Positions 52,219 to 60,738 of a stretch of DNA of 64,000 bases are shown piece by piece (position 1 is the first letter of the stretch; each line of letters begins with the position of its first letter). This DNA comes from an uncultured Lachnoclostridium sp. GTDB taxonomy: Bacteria > Bacillota > Clostridia > Lachnospirales > Lachnospiraceae. Location of the stretch: assembly GCA_930986645.1 (NCBI GenBank), contig CAKNJS010000001.1, positions 62,001-126,000 of the forward strand. Reading direction: 5' to 3'. Made by a program: the position numbers and the translations under genes. The notes under the pieces are model-generated. The model saw only the letters and a program-made list of their open reading frames with translations. It ran no database searches and was not told the DNA's origin.

Positions 52219-54393
52219 ATGGAACAAAGAGATATACCGGTGGAGAGGCCGGAACAGGATGAATTTGGAGTGGGAAGATATGTGCAGGGACTGTGTAAAT
52301 TTATCAGAAGCAGCGAAACCCCGATTACAATAGCTCTGCACGGAGAGTGGGGAAGCGGCAAGACTTCTTTTATGAAAATGATGGAGTGCTGCCTGTGTTC
52401 TCCCGAACTGCCGGAAGAAGAACGGTATGACGCAATCTGGCTGAATACGTGGGATCTGTTTCTGGAAAATGAATACGGGACGGCGGTTAAGAAGCTGCTG
52501 AACAGTCTTTTCTCACAGCTGGAGGAACATTTTGAAAAGCTTCATGCCAGACAGAAAAGTGATGAACGTAAGCGCCAGATCAAAGAATATCTGAAAGGCA
52601 TCTCCAGCGTGATGCTCACGGCAATTAATATCGAACTGGAGACGTCCGGCAAAGTGCTGGATCAGGTGTTCGGGGGACATGATTATGCCTCTATCCGCAC
52701 ATTAAAACGGGATTTTGAGAATTTCCTGAAAGATGAAGTGGAACAGAAGGGAAACGGTGTTACAGATAAGGCGTTTCTAATTTTTGTTGACGATCTGGAC
52801 CGACTGGAGCCGCGGCTTGCGGTTACTCTGCTGGAAGCTTTGAAGAATCTGTTTGATATTGAGAAATGTGTTTTTATTCTTGCAATAGACTATGAAGTCG
52901 TCACATTCGGAATCGAACAGAAATACGGCAGTAAACATATAGCAAACCGAAATATCGGTCAGGATTTCTTTGATAAACTGATTCAGGTTCCGTACCGGAT
53001 TCCCGTGGCAAAATATGATATCCGAGCCATGGTTATGGACAGGCTGAAAAAGATCGAGTATTTTGACCGTGCCTATGATTATGAAAAATATGAGGGCAGG
53101 ATCATAGAGATCTTTCAGCTGGCAACCAATAAAAATCCGCGGGCCGTCAAAAGGCTTCTCAATATGCTTCATCTGATGACAGCGATGAATCTGGGTGAGG
53201 AGAACAGCCATGCGGAACTGCGCATGATGGAGCTGCTGCTGATGGCTTTGCAGCTGTCTTTCCCTGCCGTCTATCTGATGCTGGGTAAAAACAATCATCT
53301 GGAAACATGGAAGAAAAGTTTTGCCATGGAGGAGGGAAAAATCGAGATAACTGAGAGTGTCCGGCAGAGATACCAGCTGGATGAAGAATGGAAGGAAATT
53401 ATATATCTTACGGTTTCCAAGGATGAGGTGATCCGGCGTAACTTCCACCGTGTATCCCGCCTTCTGGAGATTTACGGCCAGCTTCAGGACTGCTGCCACA
53501 AAGTTGGAGAACGTGTTGAGGATGCGCTGGGAATCATCAATGTAATATGCCGGGTGCAGAATGAAAATGAGCAGATCGTATACGATGGGGAGGCGTATGA
53601 TAAATCCTCGCAGACACAGTACCGTCAGGGAACAAAGCTGGTAAATTCTATTGATTTCAGCAGTTTCTCAAAAGTTCTGGATGTCGGGTGCGGCAATGGC
53701 AGCACGACACTGGATATGTGGAATAAAAACAGGGATATGCATGTCAGGGCGTTTGATCTGGCTGTCAGCCAGATTGAAAAGGCAAATGAAAAATATCAGA
53801 AGCTTGTGGAGAGCCTGCCGCCGGACAGCTGTGAGGGGGAAATTGATTTCGATGTCATGGATGCTCTCGATCTGCATGATAAAGAGATGTATGATCTTGT
53901 ATTTTCCAATGCTACACTGCACTGGATCACGGATGAAAAGCGGATGTACGGTCTTTTGTATGAGGCACTGGAACCCGGCGGGAAGCTGGCGGTGCATCAG
54001 GGAGGCGCAGGTACATATGCGGGACTCCATCAGGCGGTGCGTAAGGCGATCAGAAATCTCGGATTTGAGGACAGGTACAAAAAATGGCTGTTCCCTGCTT
54101 TTTATCCGAAGAAAAGAGAAATGGAACTTCTGCTGGAATCAGTCGGCTTTACGGATATTCATGTGGAAAGTGTTTATTCAGATGAGAAAGACAATATGGA
54201 TCTGGTCGATAATTTTGCAAACGCCAGCCTGATTTACTATCACATTCCATCCGTGACGGATGAAGAATTTGAGCAAATACGAAAGGAATATTTTCGTATA
54301 TGTGAGACGGAAACAATAGATAAATCTTCACACAGACTGTATATTTTTGCAGAAAAACCCAAAAAGGAAAGGAGTCATGAAGATGAAGATTGA
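52219..54393 (+). CDS. KAP family P-loop NTPase fused to a SAM-dependent methyltransferase
   Basis: A 724-residue fusion. Residues 20-330 are a KAP-type NTPase: Walker A GEWGSGKTS (42-50), Walker B FLIFVDDLDRLEP (186-198) and the downstream NKNPRAVKRLLN sensor. It lacks the TM insertion found in many KAP proteins. Residues about 455-724 are a class I methyltransferase: motif I VLDVGCGNG (486-494), then MYDLVFSNATLHWI, similar to trans-aconitate-type enzymes. A linker of about 120 residues joins them. The start is the ATG preceded by GGGGGAAG; a GTG at 52180 is less likely. It is divergent from the TIR gene and overlaps the GNAT gene. KAP NTPases occur in phage-defence and membrane-linked systems; the fusion is rare in my experience. 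Confidence 0.85.
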   Translation: MEQRDIPVERPEQDEFGVGRYVQGLCKFIRSSETPITIALHGEWGSGKTSFMKMMECCLCSPELPEEERYDAIWLNTWDLFLENEYGTAVKKLLNSLFSQLEEHFEKLHARQKSDERKRQIKEYLKGISSVMLTAINIELETSGKVLDQVFGGHDYASIRTLKRDFENFLKDEVEQKGNGVTDKAFLIFVDDLDRLEPRLAVTLLEALKNLFDIEKCVFILAIDYEVVTFGIEQKYGSKHIANRNIGQDFFDKLIQVPYRIPVAKYDIRAMVMDRLKKIEYFDRAYDYEKYEGRIIEIFQLATNKNPRAVKRLLNMLHLMTAMNLGEENSHAELRMMELLLMALQLSFPAVYLMLGKNNHLETWKKSFAMEEGKIEITESVRQRYQLDEEWKEIIYLTVSKDEVIRRNFHRVSRLLEIYGQLQDCCHKVGERVEDALGIINVICRVQNENEQIVYDGEAYDKSSQTQYRQGTKLVNSIDFSSFSKVLDVGCGNGSTTLDMWNKNRDMHVRAFDLAVSQIEKANEKYQKLVESLPPDSCEGEIDFDVMDALDLHDKEMYDLVFSNATLHWITDEKRMYGLLYEALEPGGKLAVHQGGAGTYAGLHQAVRKAIRNLGFEDRYKKWLFPAFYPKKREMELLLESVGFTDIHVESVYSDEKDNMDLVDNFANASLIYYHIPSVTDEEFEQIRKEYFRICETETIDKSSHRLYIFAEKPKKERSHEDED

Positions 54394-54931
54394 ATACAGA
54401 GGCATTGTAACGGACGAAAAAGAAAAGAAACAGATATGGGACATACTCTGCGAGTGTGACAGAGAGTTTTATCCGCCGCTGTCAGCGAGAAACAGTTCCG
54501 TGCAGAAAGATCTCAGGACAGAGGAGTCTTCGGACAGGGATCAGATAGTAAAGCCCACTGTATATTTTGATGAAATGATACAGCAGTATTTTATTCTGGC
54601 CTTTGATGATGCCGGAAAAATGACCGGATATATGACGTTTAAGAAAGACTATATTTGTGATGCCCTGCAGAATTTCGGAAAATCGCTTTATATCACGACG
54701 ATCTGCGTGAAAAAGGATTGCCGCAGGCAGCATGTGATGAACAGTCTGTATGAATGTATGGAGACGGAGGCGGCAAAGATCTGCAGCTGTCCCCGGATAT
54801 CCACAAGGACATGGTCGGAAAATGAGGCGCATATGCGGGGCCTGGAGCAGAGGGGATATGATCTCTTATGCAGGCTGGAGAATGACAGAGGCCCCGGAAT
54901 TGACACAGTATATTACGGAAGAAAAATCTGA
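54383..54931 (+). CDS. GNAT-like N-acetyltransferase
   Basis: A 182-residue protein with a GNAT-like pattern: FILAFDDAGKMTGYMTFKKD then YITTICVKKDCRRQHVMNSL, where CRRQHVM stands for the acetyl-CoA loop R/Q-x-x-G-x-G/A (its glycines are not conserved). The C-terminal TWSENEAHMRGLEQRGYDLL fits the last GNAT strand. It starts at the ATG eight bases after AAAGGAG, inside the end of the KAP frame; the ATG at 54377 is too close to that site. Acetyl-CoA binding may be altered by the changed loop. Confidence 0.65.
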   Translation: MKIEYRGIVTDEKEKKQIWDILCECDREFYPPLSARNSSVQKDLRTEESSDRDQIVKPTVYFDEMIQQYFILAFDDAGKMTGYMTFKKDYICDALQNFGKSLYITTICVKKDCRRQHVMNSLYECMETEAAKICSCPRISTRTWSENEAHMRGLEQRGYDLLCRLENDRGPGIDTVYYGRKI

Positions 54932-54976
54932 AAAAATTTTTTTAGTCAGATCTGATATGCTTCAGATATAATTAAC

Positions 54977-55005
54977 TTGTTATTTATTATGCAGGGAATT
55001 ATAAT
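54977..55005 (+). promoter_or_regulatory. Promoter of the vWA / tubulin-like operon
   Basis: TTGTTA (54977-54982), a 17-base spacer and TATAAT (55000-55005). The transcript starts near 55012 with a leader of about 65 bases. The region just upstream is strongly AT-rich. Confidence 0.65.
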
Positions 55006-55077
55006 AAATATATATTTTGTCGAAAAACGGCGGTTTTGCGGCGGAATAATTTTAGTTATTTAAAGGCGGGGGCGAAA

Positions 55078-57261
55078 ATGAAAAAGATAATTTCCAGACT
55101 CTTGCTTCTGGCCGTGCTTTTTACCTCAATACTGACTCCGGGAATGGGAACAAAAGCAGCGGAGGTGAAAGACAGCGGAGCAAGGGCAATCTATGTTGTA
55201 TTCGATAATTCCGGAAGTATGTACGGACCGGGAAATATGGCGTGGTCACAGGCAACTTATGCAATGGAAGTATTCGCTGCAATGATGAATTATGACAGCG
55301 GCGATCAGATGAAGATATTTCCGATGCATAATGTGACAACGGGAGGATCGGGTGCAACTTCTTCTATCACGGTAAAATCAATTTCTGATATAGCCCAGAT
55401 TCATAATATGTACACCCCCCAGCCTCTGGGGACTCCCTATACACAGGTGAATACAGCGGCAAATGAACTTGCGTCGCTTCTGGACAGCGGCGGAGCCTCT
55501 GAGGGCTGGCTTGTCGTCCTGACAGACGGAGATTTTGACAGTGATCTTCCGTCTGCGGGTCTTCAGGCAGATCTGGAGCAGAAAGCTCAGATGAGGGACA
55601 ATATGTATGTCCAGTATCTTGCCATGGGAAGCGATATCAAGACTGTTGCAGACGCTGATGAAGAGATCGGACTTTATTCACAGAAGGTGGAGAGCAGCTC
55701 TCAGGTGATTAATGAACTTGCGGTGATCAGCAACCGCATTTTCGAGAGAAATGAATATACGGGATTAAAAGAAAACGGAAGTCTTTCTTTTGATATTCCT
55801 TTAAGCCGCCTGATCGTTTTTGCACAGGGCAGCGATGTGAGCATCAACAGCCTGAAAAACAAAGAGGGCAGCGAGATCAATATGGAGAGTAATTATGAAG
55901 TCTCCTGCAGCAGTACGGATGGCGGCGGCCTGACCGATTTCGTGACTGAGACGCCCGCAAAGGATACTTCGCTGAAAGGGCAGGTAGCTGTATTTTCTGA
56001 TTCTTCTGCCATCATGGAAGGGGAGTATACTCTGGATATAAAGGACGCCGATTCCGTGAAGGTCTATTATGAGCCTGATGTAAAATTCGGTGCAGGACTT
56101 TACCGCGGGGACGAGCAGGTCGATACCGATACAATTGAGGGCGGAACTTATGACGTAAGAGTCGGATTCGTGAATCAGCTTACGGGGGAATTCATTGAGA
56201 ATACAACACTTCTCGGAGAACCACAGTACTCCCTTACAGTAAACGGTGAGGAATACGGACTGGGCGGAAGCACCGGCGCTTATCAGTCGGTGGAGATTCA
56301 GGCGGACGGCGAACAGCTGGAAATAGCGGCAGATGTGACCTACCTGAATAATTATACAGATCATGTGGATATGTCGTTTCAGGTATGCACGCTGGAAATG
56401 ACGGTTGATGCGCCTGATACGGTTCCGCTTAAGGAGATTCCGGACGGAGCCGGATCCATGACTGTAGCAGCCATGAAAAACGGTGAGCCGCTGACAGAAG
56501 ATCAGTGGAAGAATGCGTCCGTTGAGGTGGAAGCCAAAGACAGCGAAGGTGCAGACTTCGCCATTGAATGGGACGTACAGCCCGGGAGCGAAGTGTCAAC
56601 ATGGGTGATCACCCCTCGGTATAAAGACGGGGATATGTTCTCGACAGGGACAGGACAGGCGGATGTTACAGTAAGTGTATCGACCGAGATAGACGGGCAG
56701 CAGTACGGCAAGTCGGAAAATGTACCGATGGATATCAAAGACGACAGGAATCCGATCGATTATCTGAAAAAATACTGGAAACAGATTACCATATGTCTGA
56801 TCCTTCTTATTCTTATCCTTGGTTATGTACCTCCGTTTAAGAAGCGGTTCCCCGGGAAGATGAAGAAAAGGCCGAGCATTGAATGTACGGCGGAAAAGAT
56901 CGGAATCCATGATATGGTCGTGAAAGGGAATTTTGAGAAGAATATAATCTCAATGCTTGTACCCTATAAAGCGGAGACCGGAAGACTGACATTTTCTCCT
57001 GCTCCGGTTAAGAAGACAGCCCGTCTTAAAGCAGCAGGCGGGGGAAGTATCTGGCTGATGAATACTCAGGCATTTCAGGGAAAAGACGACATTACATTTA
57101 ACGGAATGTCGATTCCGGAGAACTACAAAGGAAATTTCAGAATGTCGGCAAGTACGATCATCGTTGTGTCGACTCCGGAATTTACATATACATGTATTCC
57201 TAATGTGCAGCGCACGGCCGACGGGAAGATAAAGAGAAACAAAGGGAAAAAGAAAAAGTAA
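55078..57261 (+). CDS. Secreted, membrane-anchored vWA-domain protein
   Basis: A 727-residue protein. Residues 1-28 are a signal peptide (KKIISRLLLLAVLFTSILTP, cleavage near KAA). A vWA domain follows, with the MIDAS motif VVFDNSGSM and a second metal segment LVVLTDGDFDSDLPS. The middle (about 230-560) is beta-rich and immunoglobulin-like, then one TM helix spans about 567-587 and a basic cytoplasmic tail of about 130 residues ends the chain. The start has GGCGGGGGC upstream. vWA domains bind other proteins through a metal ion, here on the outer face, while the tail can contact the tubulin-like partner encoded 41 bases downstream. Confidence 0.85.
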   Translation: MKKIISRLLLLAVLFTSILTPGMGTKAAEVKDSGARAIYVVFDNSGSMYGPGNMAWSQATYAMEVFAAMMNYDSGDQMKIFPMHNVTTGGSGATSSITVKSISDIAQIHNMYTPQPLGTPYTQVNTAANELASLLDSGGASEGWLVVLTDGDFDSDLPSAGLQADLEQKAQMRDNMYVQYLAMGSDIKTVADADEEIGLYSQKVESSSQVINELAVISNRIFERNEYTGLKENGSLSFDIPLSRLIVFAQGSDVSINSLKNKEGSEINMESNYEVSCSSTDGGGLTDFVTETPAKDTSLKGQVAVFSDSSAIMEGEYTLDIKDADSVKVYYEPDVKFGAGLYRGDEQVDTDTIEGGTYDVRVGFVNQLTGEFIENTTLLGEPQYSLTVNGEEYGLGGSTGAYQSVEIQADGEQLEIAADVTYLNNYTDHVDMSFQVCTLEMTVDAPDTVPLKEIPDGAGSMTVAAMKNGEPLTEDQWKNASVEVEAKDSEGADFAIEWDVQPGSEVSTWVITPRYKDGDMFSTGTGQADVTVSVSTEIDGQQYGKSENVPMDIKDDRNPIDYLKKYWKQITICLILLILILGYVPPFKKRFPGKMKKRPSIECTAEKIGIHDMVVKGNFEKNIISMLVPYKAETGRLTFSPAPVKKTARLKAAGGGSIWLMNTQAFQGKDDITFNGMSIPENYKGNFRMSASTIIVVSTPEFTYTCIPNVQRTADGKIKRNKGKKKK

Positions 57262-57302
57262 CAGAAAAAGCAGTAAAAATACTCAGTGAGGAGGAAAGAG
57301 AA

Positions 57303-60300
57303 ATGATTGCACCAACACTATTAGTAGGACTTGGAGGAACCGGCTCCAAAATCGTATGCCGCGTATCTAAAATGGTTACGGAAGAGCAGCGCAGACACAT
57401 CGGTTTTGCCGTGTTTGATACGGATATCAATGAGTTGCGCGAGATTCAGGAGGAAAATCCGTTTATCAGGACGATTCAGACATCCACTAAGCTGACGGTC
57501 GGAGAATATCTGAACATTGACACGCATGCGAGGGACACATGGTTCCCTGTAAACGGCATTCTCAACAGTAAATCGCTGACAGAAGGAGCCGGACAGGTAA
57601 GAGCAATCTCCAGACTTGCTCTTGACACGGCAATCCGTGCCGGCAATATGGAGCCGCTGCACAATGCGATCGAGGATCTTTATAAACTGGAGGGCAATTC
57701 CGGCGAGCAGGCTTTACGTGTGGTTATTGTAAGTTCTCTTGCAGGAGGGACAGGATCCGGTCTGATCCTTCCGGTGGCGCTCTATCTGAAGAACTATCTT
57801 GCTACAAAGTTTCAGGCGAGTGCAAATATAACGAGAGGTTTCTTTATCCTTCCCGAAGTATTTTATGAAGTAATCCGCGGGCAGACGGAGAGAAATAATC
57901 TGAGATGCAATGCATATGCGGCTCTGCGCGAGCTCGATGCTTTTCTGATGAAAGGCGACAAGACGCTGCCGGATAAATATGAGAAGACCGTGAAGATTGA
58001 ATTCCCGAGAGTGGGCTCCAATGATGTGGAAGAGTATGATGTCCGCCCGTATGATTTCTGCTTCCTTTTTGATGCGCAGAATACAGAGGGGAAGAAGCTG
58101 AACAGCTTTAATCAGTATCTGGATCACGCTGCAAACTGTATTTACTCACAGTCCATCGGACCGATGAACAAGAGAAGCAACTCGTCAGAGGATAATACCA
58201 TCCGCGAACTGTGCGCGCAGAGAGGGCGCAACCGCTATGCCGGCGCGGGCTCGGCCATGCTGATCTATCCGACGGAGGATGTAAAAGAGTTTATCGCACT
58301 CAACTGGGCAAAGGAATGTGTTTCCAAACAGTGGCTTGTATTTGACGATATGTACAGAGAAAAGTGTTTGGCCAATTCCGAGATGCGGGCACAGGGATTC
58401 CATGTGCGCGATGTAAATCCGTCTATCGACTACATCGAGTCTATCAATCAGCTTGCAAAGCAGAAAGATCCGTTTGCCAAGGCTATCGAAGATGCATGTA
58501 CGATTTATGACGACGGCGGTTATAAGAAAGTAAGCGACAAGTGGACCGAGTATGCAGCCCAGCTTAAGAAATTTGTCAAAGAAAGCACCATGACCGGACA
58601 GATGGATCTGGATGCCCAGAAACAGCAGGCCTCCGGATTGATCAACGATATCGAAGTCGGCAAAAAAGAGACGGCAGAAGATCTGCAGACAGCTTTCGGC
58701 GAAGTGGAAAAATATAAGGATATGGTCATGAAACGCAGCGAGGATACCGGAAGAACTATCGCTTATACGATCTTTAAGGCGAAGAATGATTCTGCTACAA
58801 AAGACCGCCTGCCGCATCAGATGGAAACATACTTAAGAGACCAGCACGGTACATTTATTCATCCGAATGCAGTAAGATATTTCCTTTATCAGGCACTGGA
58901 ACTCCTGAAGAAGGAAAAAGTGCTGGTCGATAAAGAAAATGACAAGAAAGAGAAATTCTTTGAGGATTTCTATAACATTTTTGATGATCCGAAGACGGAC
59001 GAGACAGAGACGGTAGATCAGCTGGCGGACAGAAAGATTGACAGAAAATCGCAGCAGGAGATGAAAGACCAATTCAGATTCTATATCAGCGAGGTAGATA
59101 AATACCGTACGAGCAGCGTGCTCGCAGAGGTGTTCCGGGAGGGTATTGACTATATAACAAGTCTGTGTGATGCATTCCAGACTTTCTATGCGTCATTTGA
59201 GGACAGAATCAATAAACTTGACCGCAGGATCGTGTCACTCCGCAAGAAATACGGAAATACAGCCGGAAGAACGACAAGATATGTATGTGCTACCCCGAAC
59301 TGTCTGGATCACCTTCTGAAAGAAATGCCGTACACGGGCAATACAATTACCATCGACAAAGAGCTGGCAGAGGATATCTATACAAAGGTGCGCAGTTATT
59401 CCATGATGAAGGATAAACCGGAAAACGGCGGTTACTTTGAAGAACTCTTTGAGGACGGCATTATCGGCTATTTCAAAAAATCTCTGATGGAGATATATGG
59501 AAGCACGGTTGATATGGATGTTCTGTCTGCTCTTGAGAGAGAAGCAAAATATGAAGAAAATGAGTATGATTTCGGCAGAATTGAGCAGTATGTACGCCGG
59601 GTTATTGCGGAGACGAGGAACCTTTCCAATCCGTTTATCGAACGCCCGCTTGGCGAACAGAAAGAGCCTATTGCAGCCTGCACATACAGCAAGAAGCTGG
59701 ATCCGAAGGACGGATCCCCTAGATCCGCCCTGATCGCGAAAGAGCTTGGCAACTATGGCGGCAATCCGGATGAAGACATTCCTCTTAATATGATCATGTT
59801 CTATCAGGCAATCTACGGTCTGCGTGCGAACGGCCTGTCCAAGTTCGCTCCGGCAAATGAGGCGGACGGCAGATGTGAAGGCGAGTATTATAAGGCATAT
59901 TATGAACTGATAAGCCAGATTAAGCCGAAGTCTGACAAGACGCCGGTGATCACGCCGCACATTGACAGGAGCTGGCATATTATTTCCTGCCTGCCGGATC
60001 TGGATGATGAGAATCAGGAGCGTCAGGAGAGACAGATCTACCGTGCATTTGTACTGGGGCTTCTGTTCAATCTGATCAGTTACCGGAAGATTTCAGAAGG
60101 AAAGTATCTGTACAGACTGCAGCTTAACGGTATTGAGACCGAGGAGTTTGTCGTTTCAAACGGCACGCCGTGCGATCACTATTATGAGGTGCTGGATGCG
60201 CTTATTATCAATCCTGTCGTAGTCAGTACGATCATCAGCTATATGAACAAGAAGTTTGACATGGAGAGAAACAATTCCGGAAAGATTACTTTTGAGACGA

Positions 60301-60710
60301 GTCTGCTCCATAAACATCTCGGAAAACTTAAGAGTGAAGAATTTAAGAAAGACGGCCTGACTCTTTTTGATCTGGCACTGCTTCTCAAGGTGTCCACACC
60401 AGCAGCAGAGTTTGACAAGAAGGTGGGCAAGGATATTATGAAAGAAGCTCTTGCTTTCGTGTATGACTATATGAAGACGATTGTTCTCGGCGATGATCTG
60501 GACTGGGTATACGGAAACTTTGTATATGATCAGGCAGAAAAGTTTGATAAAAATGTGGACTGGTATTTTGAAAACTGGAGAGATAATTTCAGCGATTATG
60601 TGGATGACCTGATGCAGATCGCGTCAAACGAGATCGAGAACAAGGGATTGAATGATCTCTATGAAAAAATCCAGACAATGATAGAGGATGCAAGAACAAG
60701 ACGAGAGTGA
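57303..60710 (+). CDS. Tubulin/FtsZ-like protein (Tubulin_2 type)
   Basis: A 1135-residue protein with an N-terminal tubulin/FtsZ-like GTPase domain. The first strand and loop is LLVGLGGTGSKIVCR (GLGGTG at 9-14); the second is SSLAGGTGSGLILPVA, with GGTGSG at 148-153 standing for the FtsZ/tubulin signature GGGTGTG. The rest, about 700 residues, is helical and acidic with no recognised domain. There is no signal or TM segment. The ribosome site is GAGGAGGAAA. A vWA gene precedes it, matching the gene pair reported for a bacterial FtsZ-like family thought to remodel membranes. Whether it forms filaments is unknown. Confidence 0.85.
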   Translation: MIAPTLLVGLGGTGSKIVCRVSKMVTEEQRRHIGFAVFDTDINELREIQEENPFIRTIQTSTKLTVGEYLNIDTHARDTWFPVNGILNSKSLTEGAGQVRAISRLALDTAIRAGNMEPLHNAIEDLYKLEGNSGEQALRVVIVSSLAGGTGSGLILPVALYLKNYLATKFQASANITRGFFILPEVFYEVIRGQTERNNLRCNAYAALRELDAFLMKGDKTLPDKYEKTVKIEFPRVGSNDVEEYDVRPYDFCFLFDAQNTEGKKLNSFNQYLDHAANCIYSQSIGPMNKRSNSSEDNTIRELCAQRGRNRYAGAGSAMLIYPTEDVKEFIALNWAKECVSKQWLVFDDMYREKCLANSEMRAQGFHVRDVNPSIDYIESINQLAKQKDPFAKAIEDACTIYDDGGYKKVSDKWTEYAAQLKKFVKESTMTGQMDLDAQKQQASGLINDIEVGKKETAEDLQTAFGEVEKYKDMVMKRSEDTGRTIAYTIFKAKNDSATKDRLPHQMETYLRDQHGTFIHPNAVRYFLYQALELLKKEKVLVDKENDKKEKFFEDFYNIFDDPKTDETETVDQLADRKIDRKSQQEMKDQFRFYISEVDKYRTSSVLAEVFREGIDYITSLCDAFQTFYASFEDRINKLDRRIVSLRKKYGNTAGRTTRYVCATPNCLDHLLKEMPYTGNTITIDKELAEDIYTKVRSYSMMKDKPENGGYFEELFEDGIIGYFKKSLMEIYGSTVDMDVLSALEREAKYEENEYDFGRIEQYVRRVIAETRNLSNPFIERPLGEQKEPIAACTYSKKLDPKDGSPRSALIAKELGNYGGNPDEDIPLNMIMFYQAIYGLRANGLSKFAPANEADGRCEGEYYKAYYELISQIKPKSDKTPVITPHIDRSWHIISCLPDLDDENQERQERQIYRAFVLGLLFNLISYRKISEGKYLYRLQLNGIETEEFVVSNGTPCDHYYEVLDALIINPVVVSTIISYMNKKFDMERNNSGKITFETSLLHKHLGKLKSEEFKKDGLTLFDLALLLKVSTPAAEFDKKVGKDIMKEALAFVYDYMKTIVLGDDLDWVYGNFVYDQAEKFDKNVDWYFENWRDNFSDYVDDLMQIASNEIENKGLNDLYEKIQTMIEDARTRRE

Positions 60711-60738
60711 TCCTCAGGATATGAAGGCGGTGAAAATA

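Noticed and set aside
52119-52361. N-terminal extension of the TIR protein by 81 residues
   Set aside because: The extension reads through the divergent promoter interval and the start of the KAP gene; the ATG at 52118 has a ribosome site and begins just before the TIR fold.
57303-60710. Phage or plasmid TubZ segregation protein
   Set aside because: Much longer than TubZ, paired with a secreted vWA protein and membrane proteins, and no partner DNA-binding gene or phage genes are near.
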